47,900 nucleotides of DNA from an uncultured Phycisphaerales bacterium (lineage in GTDB: Bacteria > Planctomycetota > Phycisphaerae > Tepidisphaerales > Tepidisphaeraceae). Of the stretch, positions 1 to 8,176 are shown one piece after another. The notes beneath the pieces are model-generated. The model was given only the letters and a program-made list of their open reading frames with translations. It was not told the origin of the DNA and did not search any database. The translations under genes and the position numbers were made by a program. The stretch covers positions 1 through 47,900 of the forward strand of contig CAIQIQ010000163.1 of assembly GCA_903871935.1 (NCBI GenBank), written 5' to 3'. Position 1 is the first letter of the stretch; every line of letters starts with the position of its first letter.

Positions 1-128
1 CGCCCCCAGAGTGGTGCGCTATGTGCGCACAAAGCGCGACACCGCCTGTATAGGTAGAGACGCGCTATTTCTCAACCGAATACCTCCTACGATCTGCCAA
101 ACAGGCAGTGGACCAAAAGGGAACAAGA

Positions 129-142
129 TGGAACGCGTTCCA
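129..142. promoter_or_regulatory. LacI-family-type operator palindrome
   Basis: TGGAACGCGTTCCA is a perfect 14-bp palindrome with a central CG. It fits the general LacI/GalR-family operator pattern TGnAAnCGnTTnCA, as in catabolite-responsive elements. It lies 372 bases upstream of the UroD-like gene, so it may instead control a leftward gene outside the window. No LacI-type regulator is encoded here; the only sugar-type regulator is the GntR/AraR-like protein at 30064, whose DNA-binding domain is of another family. Confidence 0.45.
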
Positions 143-297
143 CCCGACCTGTGCGCGCTAATCTGAACACCTTTGTCGCCTCTGTAATTCAGATTACAAA
201 TGCTCCTCCGACTGCGCCTACGAACTTGAGCATCTTCCTCCCTTTCGTGCCTGCCTCCCTCAGTGCCTTCGTTTTCGCTCTCCGCTCTTCGCCCGAG

Positions 298-423
298 TTA
301 TCCACAACCACCCCGAACTTGCGCACCTCCTCCCCGAATCTCCACCTAACCGCTTGTCTCCACAGCACTTGGCGCACAGGGGGTACCACCGCCGAGAACC
401 TGCGCACCTGCTACTTATCCACA
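298..423 (+). repeat. Spaced DnaA-box repeats
   Basis: Two perfect copies of the DnaA box TTATCCACA lie in the same orientation at 298-306 and 415-423. A two-mismatch copy, GTCTCCACA, lies exactly midway at 356-364, giving spacings of 58 and 59 bases. A second motif, GAAC(T/C)TGCGCACC, occurs at 314 and 396, with a degenerate copy at 222. Two perfect 9-mers 117 bases apart are unlikely by chance in GC-rich DNA. No clear AT-rich unwinding element is visible, so origin function is not shown; a DnaA-controlled promoter is equally possible. Confidence 0.5.
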
Positions 424-514
424 AGCGCCATTCGTATCCGCCTTCCCCTTTGCGCTTCACCCAACTCGCTCTCGCATCCTTGCAAAGTGATCCCAAAGAG
501 GCCAAAGTCAGACC

Positions 515-1513
515 ATGACCAAACGCGAAGTTGTTCGTATGGCGCTGCAGCATCAGCGTCCGCCATATGTGCCCTGGTCCTTCTGGGCCACCGACCGTGT
601 CATCCAGGCATTGCTCGCGTACCTGAAGTGCGACGACCTGGCACATATTCTTGAGGGGCACATCTATTCCTTCGGCTGTCCATCGCCCTCGACGGACATC
701 GGCGACCAGCACCGCCGCAATGAGTTTGGCGTCGAGTACGACTGCAGCGGCGACAACGATGGAATCGGCGTGGTGTGTAACCAGGTCATCCCCGAGCCCA
801 CGCTCAGTGGCTTCACAATGCCCGAACCCCATGTGCCGACTCAGACCGAGCTTGATCGGTTCTCCGACTGGTTCCACATGTTTGGCGCGGTAAGCGTCTA
901 CTCGATGGCCTGCGACCTGCGCGGCACCGAAACCCTGATGATGGACTTTTATGACCATCCCGACTTTGTCCGCGCACTAATGCGACGAATCGCCGACTAC
1001 AGCATCGCGCAGATCGAGATCGGCCTGAAGTACGACATCGACGCCGTTCATTTCGGCGATGACTGGGGCCAACAGATCGGCCTGCAGATGGGCAAGCCGC
1101 TGTGGATGGAGTTCATCTATCCCGAGATCAAGCGCATGTTTAGGGTGGCAAAGGATGCCGGCAAGTTCGTCTCTATCCACTCCTGCGGCGATGTTGATGA
1201 GCTGTTCGACGAGCTCATCGGCATCGGCCTGGATCTGTTCAACCCTTTCCAGCCCGAGGTCATGGATGCCCCGGCCCTCATGGTCGAATATCGCGGGCGC
1301 CTGGCTTTCCACGGCGGCCTTTCCACCCAGCGGACCCTTCCCTACGGCACCCCCGATGACGTCCGCCGCGAGACGCGCATGCTTCTGGAACTCGGCCGTC
1401 CCGGCGGCTACGTCTTTTCCCCCGCGCACGGTGTGCCCGGCGACGTTCCGCCCGAGAACGTCATGGCCTTCGTGGAAATCCTCCAGAGCCAGCCCGGCTT
1501 CCGCAGGAAATAG
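515..1513 (+). CDS. Uroporphyrinogen decarboxylase-like (corrinoid methyltransferase-type) protein
   Basis: A 332-residue member of the URO-D superfamily. The IHSCG segment (H222, C224) matches the HxC zinc site of MtaA/MtbA/CmuA-type methyltransferases, which move methyl groups between corrinoid proteins and thiols. The haem-pathway HemE enzyme uses an N-terminal Arg/Asp set that is not evident here, so a methyltransferase-like or demethylation role is favoured; the substrate cannot be read. Such paralogues are numerous in planctomycetes and often sit, as here, among carbohydrate genes. The ATG at 515 is chosen because the protein then begins with the usual MTxREVVxxAL family opening. The ribosome site (AAGAGG, 14 bases upstream) is weak. 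The next gene is convergent and its stop lies 5 bases away. Confidence 0.8.
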   Translation: MTKREVVRMALQHQRPPYVPWSFWATDRVIQALLAYLKCDDLAHILEGHIYSFGCPSPSTDIGDQHRRNEFGVEYDCSGDNDGIGVVCNQVIPEPTLSGFTMPEPHVPTQTELDRFSDWFHMFGAVSVYSMACDLRGTETLMMDFYDHPDFVRALMRRIADYSIAQIEIGLKYDIDAVHFGDDWGQQIGLQMGKPLWMEFIYPEIKRMFRVAKDAGKFVSIHSCGDVDELFDELIGIGLDLFNPFQPEVMDAPALMVEYRGRLAFHGGLSTQRTLPYGTPDDVRRETRMLLELGRPGGYVFSPAHGVPGDVPPENVMAFVEILQSQPGFRRK

Positions 1514-1518
1514 TAGCC

Positions 1519-3321
1519 TTACCGGACAACATCCATGCTCGTTAGTGGATGCCAGCCGTCTTCGGTCTTGCCGTCGATGGCAAACCACACGCGCGGCGTG
1601 TCCGTGTCGTCCACAATGCCTAGGGCAACCTTGACCTCGCCGCCCTGCAGTTCCTGGGGAACCCCCAGTGTTTCACGGAAGAAGACATGCCCAGGCAGCC
1701 ACTTGCGGATGTCTTCGTTGAAGCGAACGACGTAGGACTTGCTGCCCTGCTTGAACCGCAGTGCCAGTTTGTATGGCCGGTATATCGGGGCACAACCGAC
1801 GTTGTCCGCGAAAACATCGACGCTGATCTGTTTGCCAGGTTCAGCGTTAATTGGCAGCAGCATGTGCCGCAGCGCAAAGCGATAGCCAATCTTCTTATCG
1901 AACTCAATGAGCTTGTCCATCACTCTCTCGGGAAAGAACACGCTCTTGGGCATGAAGACAGACATATGGTACTTGTAACCTTCGGAAATGATCTGATCGA
2001 TGTCCCACCCGGAAGCCACCCATTGCGGAACGGCCCATCCGGCCTCCATCGTCACGGGCGCGGTCTTCCAGATCTCCTCCGCGCCGCAGGAATAGATCCC
2101 CTGCACGTAGGCATCGTACATATGGTTCCAGGAACGATCCGTCGGCGCGTCGGGCGAGTTCCCAAGGTGGAAATCACCGAACGAGTCGGCACGCCATCCC
2201 ACGTGCCTGTCCATATTGGCCGTGACGCTGACCGCGCGCCGATAGCCCGGCGAGCTGAGCATGCCAAGCAGTTGCGACTTGCGGAAGCTCTCAAGGTAAA
2301 TGTCGGCCAACTTGGCCCCGGTCTCTTCCGTCGTGTTACCTCCCGCTTCGCCCCAGAATCCGGCATAGGCGATGTCGATGCTCTCCAGGTCGGAGTGACC
2401 GTCATAGCGTGCCGCGAAAGCCCGAATGAAGTCGCCGAAGTGCTCCAGGTAACGAGGGTCGTTGCAGTCGGGCTCGTTGCGCCCGAACGGCCCCTGCTCG
2501 ATCCAACCCGCGCCAGTGTCCCAGTACCAGTCAGGCACGTCCACCGAGACCTCAGGTGGAAATCGCTTCGCTTTCGGCGGATTGCGCAGCATGTTCACAG
2601 GAGTGGTGTACGGCTGAAACCGGAGCTGCGCAGTCTGGCCACGCTCGCGGGCTGTTTTGAGGGTGCCGTCAATGATCTGCCAGTTGAACTTGCCCTTTTC
2701 CGGTTCGAGCCAGCTCCATGGCCAGCGGCAATACGTCAAGGTGGTGCGCGGGATGAACTTCACATTGTCACGGATCTTGGTAACGGGCGCAAACTCCGTC
2801 GGGCCATCGCGGTCGCACCACTGGATCGTCGGACAAACGGCATCACCCTGGAATCGCTGAAAAGTCGTCGTGCCACGATGCGGATTAGGGATGTAATCGA
2901 ACGACTCTTTCGGCCGCACCCGCTGGACAACTTCATCCTTGCCAAAGGCATCGCGCCAGATCTTGATCGTGGGGCGCTTCACCGGCCTGAAGTTCGCAAT
3001 CGCTTCGACATCGCGAAGCAGATACAGCACCTGTTCCGGGCCGAGGTATTTCGGCGTGAAGAGCTTCTCCCATGCTGCACGGGTATTAGCCTTGGGTGCC
3101 TGATCGGTGAACGCCGGGAGTTCCTGCATGACTTCCAGCATGGGTACGGCCCGTTTGTTCCCAGGCGAGAATGTCTTCTCCCAATGCTTTCGCGTCTTCA
3201 TCTGCGCAGGCAAATCCTTCACCGCTTCGGGCAGTGCCTCGATGACCTGCATGATCCGATCGATCACCTGGCGCTTGGAGAGTTTCCGCGCACTCTTCCC
3301 GCTCTTATTGGCACCTGCCAT
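1519..3321 (-). CDS. DUF4832-type glycosidase-like protein
   Basis: About 600 residues. The N-terminal 130 residues are basic and helical, and no signal peptide is seen, so it may be cytoplasmic. From about residue 140 it carries a barrel-like segment opening with PNPHRGTTTF, the typical entry of DUF4874/DUF4832 proteins. It continues through RWPWSWLEPEKGKFNW, which resembles GH42/GH5 'W..iEP.eG.ydf' segments, then DIAYAGFWGE and a C-terminal beta domain (about 490-600) of DUF4832 type. These are predicted glycoside hydrolases of unknown substrate. ATG at 3321 is preferred over the in-frame GTG at 3327 because AAGGA lies 8 bases upstream of it. The N-terminal extension is unusual for the family. 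Confidence 0.7.
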   Translation of the reverse strand: MAGANKSGKSARKLSKRQVIDRIMQVIEALPEAVKDLPAQMKTRKHWEKTFSPGNKRAVPMLEVMQELPAFTDQAPKANTRAAWEKLFTPKYLGPEQVLYLLRDVEAIANFRPVKRPTIKIWRDAFGKDEVVQRVRPKESFDYIPNPHRGTTTFQRFQGDAVCPTIQWCDRDGPTEFAPVTKIRDNVKFIPRTTLTYCRWPWSWLEPEKGKFNWQIIDGTLKTARERGQTAQLRFQPYTTPVNMLRNPPKAKRFPPEVSVDVPDWYWDTGAGWIEQGPFGRNEPDCNDPRYLEHFGDFIRAFAARYDGHSDLESIDIAYAGFWGEAGGNTTEETGAKLADIYLESFRKSQLLGMLSSPGYRRAVSVTANMDRHVGWRADSFGDFHLGNSPDAPTDRSWNHMYDAYVQGIYSCGAEEIWKTAPVTMEAGWAVPQWVASGWDIDQIISEGYKYHMSVFMPKSVFFPERVMDKLIEFDKKIGYRFALRHMLLPINAEPGKQISVDVFADNVGCAPIYRPYKLALRFKQGSKSYVVRFNEDIRKWLPGHVFFRETLGVPQELQGGEVKVALGIVDDTDTPRVWFAIDGKTEDGWHPLTSMDVVR

Positions 3322-3411
3322 ATTCACGATCCTTTCCCTATAGAGTCACGTGGTTGTATACCGAAGCACGCCCTTGTTGAAGAGCCCGTAGAATTGGATG
3401 CAGAATTCGCC

Positions 3412-4923
3412 TTAGTGGCTGATCTCGTACATCAGGATGTTCATGCCAAGCTTGATGGCATCGGCGTCGGCATAGCCCTTGTTATAGGCGCGGGGCAGTT
3501 GCTCCCAGCCGGCGCTCATGCTCAGCGGGGAATAGACGACCGGCAGCGCGCCATCCACTTCGATGGCTTCCAGCAGCGGGGTCTTCATGTCGGGCATCAG
3601 TTGCTGAGCCATGGGGGCAAGGTTGATCCGCCGGGCGTCGACAAGGTAGCTATAGATCGGATGATCGATCGGAAGCATGCGCATGGGACGCTCGGGATAG
3701 AGCTTCTTCATCTCATCCCGGAAAGCCTTGTCGAACTCGCTGGAGCCAATCACGCAATCCGCGATCAGGCAGCCTCCGTTGTCGAGGTACTCGCGCAGAC
3801 GCTTGCGGCCGGCGTCGGAAAAGCTGAACTTGCGCTGCCCCGCGATGAAGAGCACCGGGAAACTGAAGACATCGCTCTTTTCCAGGTCGACTGGTGTACG
3901 TTTGAACTGGACGTGCAGGGTCGTGGACTGATCGATGGTCTTGAGCAGGTTGGGAACGCCGTGGGGAGTGGCATCCCAGTCGCCGTTGTGGACGATCTGG
4001 CCCAACACGAGCTGATCGCGGGTGGCATCTTCGGCCTGGTGATAGACCTTCTGGTTGGCGAAGAAGCGTGCGTACTGGTACTCGGCAAGACAGTAGGTGG
4101 TGATATTTGCGCCAAGGTGCAAGGCATCTTCCTGATGGTAGAGAACGCCACCTTCAATGGGGTTCTTGTCGGCATCCCATCCGCAGGAGAGGTCAAAGGG
4201 CGAGAAGATCACGGCCGCCCGCGTGCCGATGTTGATCGCTTCGAGGTACGGCGGAACGTTGGCCCAGGGCTCTTTGCCCTTGCGGAGTCGCATCGAGGTA
4301 ATCTGGTGGAAACTGGAGAAGATGGGATGATCGGTTGGCAGTGCCGCCATCTCACGATCAGGGAAGATGCGAGCAATCTCGCGTTTGAAGGATGCGTTGA
4401 ACTCCGGCCGGCCACAGTTGGAATGGACAACCCAGGTGCCGCCGTCCATGAGGTACTGGCGGAGCTTGCCGATTGTGGCGTCGTCAAACTGTGGAAGCGG
4501 TTTCCAGCCGGTGAAGTAGAGAATCGGCAGTTCGGTGGGATCGTAACTGAACTTCGTAAAATCGGTCTGGACGAAGCGATAACGCTGTCCGAGTTGGTCA
4601 TTGGTCCAGTTCACCCACTGTTCGATGTCGACGATGGTGGTCTGCCAGTTCAGTCCGGCCTTCTTGGCCACCGCATCGGAGAACGTGACGGTGCCCACCA
4701 GAGCCGGAGGAGATGGCTCTCGCTTCTTCTCGGATCGGCGCAGTGGCGTAGCAGGCAAGGGCAAGGGCGGGAAGCCTTCGCCGGCGTTCCGACGCTGGGG
4801 AGTGGCGCGCGGCGGGGTGTTGGCTTTGGGATTGGCGAACTCCTGGGCGAACAGGAGATCAGCGGCGCTGCTGAACACCACAAGGGAGATGAGTATACCA
4901 ACGGCAGACTGGCTGATTCGCAT
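3412..4923 (-). CDS. Secreted protein with two tandem DUF4159 domains
   Basis: 503 residues. MRISQSAVGILISLVVFSSA is a clear signal peptide. A linker rich in Pro/Thr/Arg follows. Two homologous blocks then repeat the same pattern: GKLRQYLMDGGTWVVHSNCG with FKREIARIFPDREMAALPTDHPIF in the first, and KRLREYLDNGGCLIADCVIG with FRDEMKKLYPERPMRMLPIDHPIY in the second. This Dxx-GG-hhhD pattern is that of DUF4159, a Rossmann-like domain whose function is unknown. The start at 4923 is set by the signal peptide and by GGAGAG 8 bases upstream; the upstream in-frame extension has no such support. It reads divergently from the next gene and co-directionally with the DUF4832 gene 90 bases downstream. Confidence 0.78.
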   Translation of the reverse strand: MRISQSAVGILISLVVFSSAADLLFAQEFANPKANTPPRATPQRRNAGEGFPPLPLPATPLRRSEKKREPSPPALVGTVTFSDAVAKKAGLNWQTTIVDIEQWVNWTNDQLGQRYRFVQTDFTKFSYDPTELPILYFTGWKPLPQFDDATIGKLRQYLMDGGTWVVHSNCGRPEFNASFKREIARIFPDREMAALPTDHPIFSSFHQITSMRLRKGKEPWANVPPYLEAINIGTRAAVIFSPFDLSCGWDADKNPIEGGVLYHQEDALHLGANITTYCLAEYQYARFFANQKVYHQAEDATRDQLVLGQIVHNGDWDATPHGVPNLLKTIDQSTTLHVQFKRTPVDLEKSDVFSFPVLFIAGQRKFSFSDAGRKRLREYLDNGGCLIADCVIGSSEFDKAFRDEMKKLYPERPMRMLPIDHPIYSYLVDARRINLAPMAQQLMPDMKTPLLEAIEVDGALPVVYSPLSMSAGWEQLPRAYNKGYADADAIKLGMNILMYEISH

Positions 4924-4947
4924 AGCTGACTCTCCGGCTGGCATCCT

Positions 4948-4956
4948 ATTATCATA
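4948..4956 (-). promoter_or_regulatory. Probable -10 element of the DUF4159 gene
   Basis: On the minus strand the sequence TATGATAAT offers a good -10 hexamer (TATGAT or GATAAT) about 25 bases before the ATG at 4923. This leaves a short leader holding the GGAGAG ribosome site. No convincing -35 is visible. Confidence 0.35.
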
Positions 4957-5070
4957 CCCAATCGGCACGGAAATGATCACCAGAAACGCGGAAAAATGGT
5001 TGACATCGATTGTCTCGCCTGCAAGGCTACAGCAACCATGGGACGCAAAGCACGGAAGCGAGCGCACAAT

Positions 5071-5277
5071 ATGGGCAAGCTGGCCATTCTCATCGCCCTT
5101 GTGGCGCTGGTCCTCGGGTTCTACATCGACTACCAACTGCGCAAATATGGCGTCCTGGGGGATATGTTTGGGACCAAGGAAAAGGGTTGGCGCGATCAGG
5201 CATTCGGTGTGGGGATGTGGTCGGCCATTGCCGGGATGGGCCTGTTTGTGGTGGCTAGCGTGGCGAGAAGGTTGTAG
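5071..5277 (+). CDS. Small two-helix membrane protein
   Basis: About 68 residues with two predicted transmembrane helices: LAILIALVALVLGFYI near the start and AFGVGMWSAIAGMGLFVVAS near the end. They are separated by a polar loop (DYQLRKYGVLGDMFGTKEK). No family is recognised. The frame is open from 4996, with other ATGs at 4996 and 5038, but third-position GC becomes high only from 5071 onward, which favours that start. A GGAAG lies 12 bases upstream. The stretch just upstream (5022-5064) holds a GEMM-like sequence discussed in the findings. The gene precedes a CDF metal exporter by 63 bases. Confidence 0.5.
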   Translation: MGKLAILIALVALVLGFYIDYQLRKYGVLGDMFGTKEKGWRDQAFGVGMWSAIAGMGLFVVASVARRL

Positions 5278-5340
5278 GCGCGTGGGACGGGCGCTAAGGG
5301 TTTGTGCGCGGGCGGGCTGGCCCTATGATCTGCGGCCGAT

Positions 5341-6264
5341 ATGCATGTGCACGACGATCATGACCATGGACATCATCACCACGGCCCGGCCGACTATGGG
5401 CTGGCGTTTGCAGTCGGTATTTCGCTGAACGTGGTCTTTGTGGGGATCGAAGCGGTGTTCGGGTATTGGGCCCATTCCCTGGCGCTGTTGGCCGACGCCG
5501 GGCATAACCTCAGCGATGTGCTGGGGCTACTGATCGCATGGGGGGCGCTACATCTGGCGAAAACCCGGCCGACCGAACGGCGCACCTATGGGCTGCGACG
5601 GTCGTCGATTCTGGCGGCCGTGTTCAATGCGGTGGTACTCCTGATTGCCATCGGCGCCATCGCCTGGGAGGCGGTTGGGCGGTTTGTCCACCCCGCGCCT
5701 GTGGCCGGGGCAACAGTAATGGTGGTGGCGGGAATCGGCATTGTCATCAACGGGCTGACGGCCGCCCTGTTTGCTTCGGGGCGCAAGAGCGATGTGAACA
5801 TCGAGGGAGCCTTCCTGCACATGGCGGCCGATGCGGCCGTGTCTGTGGGAGTGCTGGTCGCCGGGGCCGTGATCCTTTACGCAGGCTGGACATGGCTGGA
5901 TCCGGTGGTGAGTCTGCTGATCGTGCTGGTAATCGCAATCGGGACATGGGACCTGCTCCGCCGATCGTTCGACCTGGCGATGGATGCCGTGCCAGCGCAT
6001 ATCGACCCGGCGGCCGTCCGCGACTATCTGTCCGCCCTGCCCGGCGTCAGCGACATTCACGACTTCCACATCTGGGCGATGAGCACCACCGAAACAGCGC
6101 TGACCGCGCATCTCATTCGCAGCGTGCCGGAGTTGGACGATGCCTTCCTGCACGATGTCTCGGAGCGGTTGCACCATGAGTTCCACATCCATCACGTGAC
6201 CATTCAGATCGAATCGGGCCATGGCCCGCAAGTATGCCATCTATCGCACGAAGACAGTGTGTAG
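5341..6264 (+). CDS. Cation diffusion facilitator (CzcD/ZitB-type) metal exporter
   Basis: 307 residues, the usual size of CDF transporters. The N-terminus is His-rich (HVHDDHDHGHHHH), typical of zinc/cadmium/cobalt exporters. Six transmembrane helices follow. The transport-site metal ligands are visible as ADAGHNLSD (H55, D59, with D52) and HMAADA (H160, D164). A cytoplasmic C-terminal domain of about 85 residues contains HDFHIWAMS and HIHHVTIQIE, the normal dimerising metal-binding fold. It should exchange protons for Zn2+-like ions across the inner membrane. No Shine-Dalgarno precedes the ATG, but a TATGAT hexamer lies at 5323-5328, suggesting a very short or absent leader. The ABC exporter starts 57 bases after its stop. 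Confidence 0.92.
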   Translation: MHVHDDHDHGHHHHGPADYGLAFAVGISLNVVFVGIEAVFGYWAHSLALLADAGHNLSDVLGLLIAWGALHLAKTRPTERRTYGLRRSSILAAVFNAVVLLIAIGAIAWEAVGRFVHPAPVAGATVMVVAGIGIVINGLTAALFASGRKSDVNIEGAFLHMAADAAVSVGVLVAGAVILYAGWTWLDPVVSLLIVLVIAIGTWDLLRRSFDLAMDAVPAHIDPAAVRDYLSALPGVSDIHDFHIWAMSTTETALTAHLIRSVPELDDAFLHDVSERLHHEFHIHHVTIQIESGHGPQVCHLSHEDSV

Positions 6265-6306
6265 GCGTATTGCATCAGACTTCTGTGTCAGCACGGCCTC
6301 CGGGGC

Positions 6307-6312
6307 TACAAT
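6307..6312 (+). promoter_or_regulatory. Possible -10 box next to the ABC exporter start
   Basis: TACAAT lies 8 bases before the ATG at 6321, and no Shine-Dalgarno is present. If used, transcription would start at or a base or two before the start codon, giving a leaderless message. The -35 region is not recognisable. Confidence 0.35.
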
Positions 6313-6320
6313 CGGCGGTT

Positions 6321-8153
6321 ATGTCACACATACACTGGGCACCTGCCGGGCCACAGCCGATCCGCAAGGCTTCGCTCCGTCGCGTTCTCACTGTCTTTGG
6401 CCCCTACCGGATGCAACTCATCGGCATCGCCCTGCTGGTGCTGGTATCGGCCGGGCTGGGTCTGCTGCCACCGCTGTGCCTGAAGATCATCACCGATGAA
6501 GGCCTGCTAAAGAGCAACTTCCGCGTCGTTACCCACTATACGCTACTGACCTTGTTGTTCACATTTCTGGCTGCCAGCCTGGGATTAGGCTACGGCTACT
6601 ACTCGATGGTCGTCGGGCAGAAGATCATGCGCGACATCCGCAATCGGCTGCATGATCATCTCCAGGGGATGTCGTTGCGTTTCTTCACTCAGACACGGAC
6701 CGGCGAGATCCAATCGCGCCTGGTCAGCGATGTCGGCGGGGTGCAGAACGTGCTCTCCGATACCGCCACGAATATTCTGTCCAACATCACCGTGATCATC
6801 TCCACACTGGTGATCATGTTCTATATGGACTGGCGTCTGGCAGCGCTGAGCGTGGGGGTGATTCCGATCTTTGCCCTGGTGGCCGCGCGCGTCGGTCAGT
6901 ACATGCGCACTCTGCGCACCACGAGCCAACAGCAGCTCGCCGACCTGAACTCGACCATGCAGGAAACGCTCTCGGTCTCAGGCATGCTGCTGATCAAGAC
7001 CAGTGGCCGGCGCGAGCACGCCACCCGGAAATTCGCCCAGCAGAACGATGCCTTGGCCGCCTCGCAGATCAGGCTGGGGATGCTGATGCGGGTGTTCTTC
7101 AGTATGATGCAGCTTACCTTCTCTCTGACGCCGGTACTGGTGTACTGGCTGGCCGGTTGGCTGATCATCAAGCGCAAAGACCCGGACCTGTCGCTGGGCA
7201 CCATCATCGCCTTTACCGCCCTGCAGGCGCGAGTTTTCTTCCCGCTCACCGGCCTCTTGAGCATCCAAGTGGAGATCACCAGCGCCCTGGCCCTGTTTGA
7301 TCGCATCTTCGAGTACCTGGATCTGCGCCAGGATATCAAGGATGCCCCGAACGCCGTGCAACTCGACCGCCAGCACATGCGCGGCGAGGTGGGATTCGAT
7401 CAGGTAAGCTTCCGCTATGCCAATGAGCAACCATCGCTCACGCTCGATGGCATCACACTTCGGGCACGGCCAGGTGAGCACATTGCCCTGGTGGGACATT
7501 CCGGGGCGGGCAAGACGACACTGACCTACCTCATCCCGCGTCTTTACGACGTCAGTGGCGGCCGAGTGACGGTCGACGGGCACGATGTGCGGGGCATCGC
7601 GCTGGCGTCGCTGGAGAAGGTCATCGGCGTGGTGACGCAAGAGACATACCTGCTCCACGACTCGATCCGCGAGAACCTGCGCTATGGCAAGCCCGAGGCA
7701 ACCGATGAGGAGTTGATCGCGGCAGCGCAGGCAGCCGCCATTCACGATCACATCAAGTCGCTGCCCGAGGGGTATGACACCGTCGTCGGCGAGCGCGGGT
7801 ACAAGCTCAGCGGCGGCGAGAAACAGCGAATCGCGATCGCGCGGGCGATCCTGAAGGATCCGCCGATCCTGATCCTCGACGAGGCAACCAGTTCACTGGA
7901 TACGCATAGCGAACGCCTGATCCAGGAGGCAATGGAGCGACTGTCGGCCGGCCGGACAACTTTTGCCATTGCCCATCGCCTTTCAACCGTGCGCGATGCC
8001 GATCAGATTCTCGTGATGGAGAAAGGCCGAATCGTGCAGCGCGGGACGCACACGGAACTGTTAGGGCAGGATGGGCCGTATGCGCAGTTGTACGCGGCGC
8101 AGTTCGAGGGGAACGATATGGTCACAGAGACGGCCAAAGAGGCTGACGCGTAG
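6321..8153 (+). CDS. ABC exporter, fused membrane and ATPase domains
   Basis: 610 residues: an N-terminal six-helix type-IV exporter domain (about 30-350) followed by a nucleotide-binding domain. Walker A GHSGAGKTT lies near residue 392, the signature LSGGEKQR near 496, Walker B ILILDEATS near 515 and the H-loop AIAHRLS near 550, so the ATPase should be active. This is the MsbA/LmrA-like half-transporter class that homodimerises and exports lipids, drugs or peptides; the substrate cannot be told. ATG at 6321 is chosen rather than the upstream in-frame 6234, because the earlier stretch overlaps the end of the CDF gene and reads as low-quality protein. Co-directional with the CDF gene and the small membrane protein after it. 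Confidence 0.88.
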   Translation: MSHIHWAPAGPQPIRKASLRRVLTVFGPYRMQLIGIALLVLVSAGLGLLPPLCLKIITDEGLLKSNFRVVTHYTLLTLLFTFLAASLGLGYGYYSMVVGQKIMRDIRNRLHDHLQGMSLRFFTQTRTGEIQSRLVSDVGGVQNVLSDTATNILSNITVIISTLVIMFYMDWRLAALSVGVIPIFALVAARVGQYMRTLRTTSQQQLADLNSTMQETLSVSGMLLIKTSGRREHATRKFAQQNDALAASQIRLGMLMRVFFSMMQLTFSLTPVLVYWLAGWLIIKRKDPDLSLGTIIAFTALQARVFFPLTGLLSIQVEITSALALFDRIFEYLDLRQDIKDAPNAVQLDRQHMRGEVGFDQVSFRYANEQPSLTLDGITLRARPGEHIALVGHSGAGKTTLTYLIPRLYDVSGGRVTVDGHDVRGIALASLEKVIGVVTQETYLLHDSIRENLRYGKPEATDEELIAAAQAAAIHDHIKSLPEGYDTVVGERGYKLSGGEKQRIAIARAILKDPPILILDEATSSLDTHSERLIQEAMERLSAGRTTFAIAHRLSTVRDADQILVMEKGRIVQRGTHTELLGQDGPYAQLYAAQFEGNDMVTETAKEADA

Positions 8154-8176
8154 GATGCGTCAGGAAAGGATCGCCC

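Larger units (their letters stand above)
1..514. other. Non-coding block upstream of the UroD-like gene
   Basis: No credible gene lies here; the open frames on either strand are short or continue as shadows of the gene at 515. The + strand is strikingly pyrimidine-rich from about 200 to 514. Visible structure: a GTGCGC/GCGCAC inverted repeat (14-19 and 25-30), a perfect 14-bp palindrome (129-142), AATCTGAA (160-167) facing TTCAGATT (188-195), and two perfect DnaA boxes with a degenerate one between them. The TGCGCAC core recurs at about 24, 319 and 401. This may be a long regulatory region or a replication-related element; both readings are inference. Confidence 0.6.

Noticed and set aside
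73..88. A perfect AGGAGGT on the minus strand with a TTG 7 bases later
   Set aside because: The frame stops after 17 codons (TAG at 19-21). A leader peptide for a gene left of the window cannot be excluded but is unsupported.
260..958. Minus-strand open frame of 232 codons
   Set aside because: It overlaps the UroD-like gene in antisense and its protein looks random.
1687..4929. A 1080-codon open frame on the + strand
   Set aside because: It is exactly antisense to two well-supported minus-strand genes (DUF4832 and DUF4159). Its translation has no domain likeness and arises from GC-rich codon bias.
5000..5005. Exact TTGACA, a consensus -35 hexamer, before the small membrane protein gene
   Set aside because: No acceptable -10 hexamer occurs 16-19 bases downstream.
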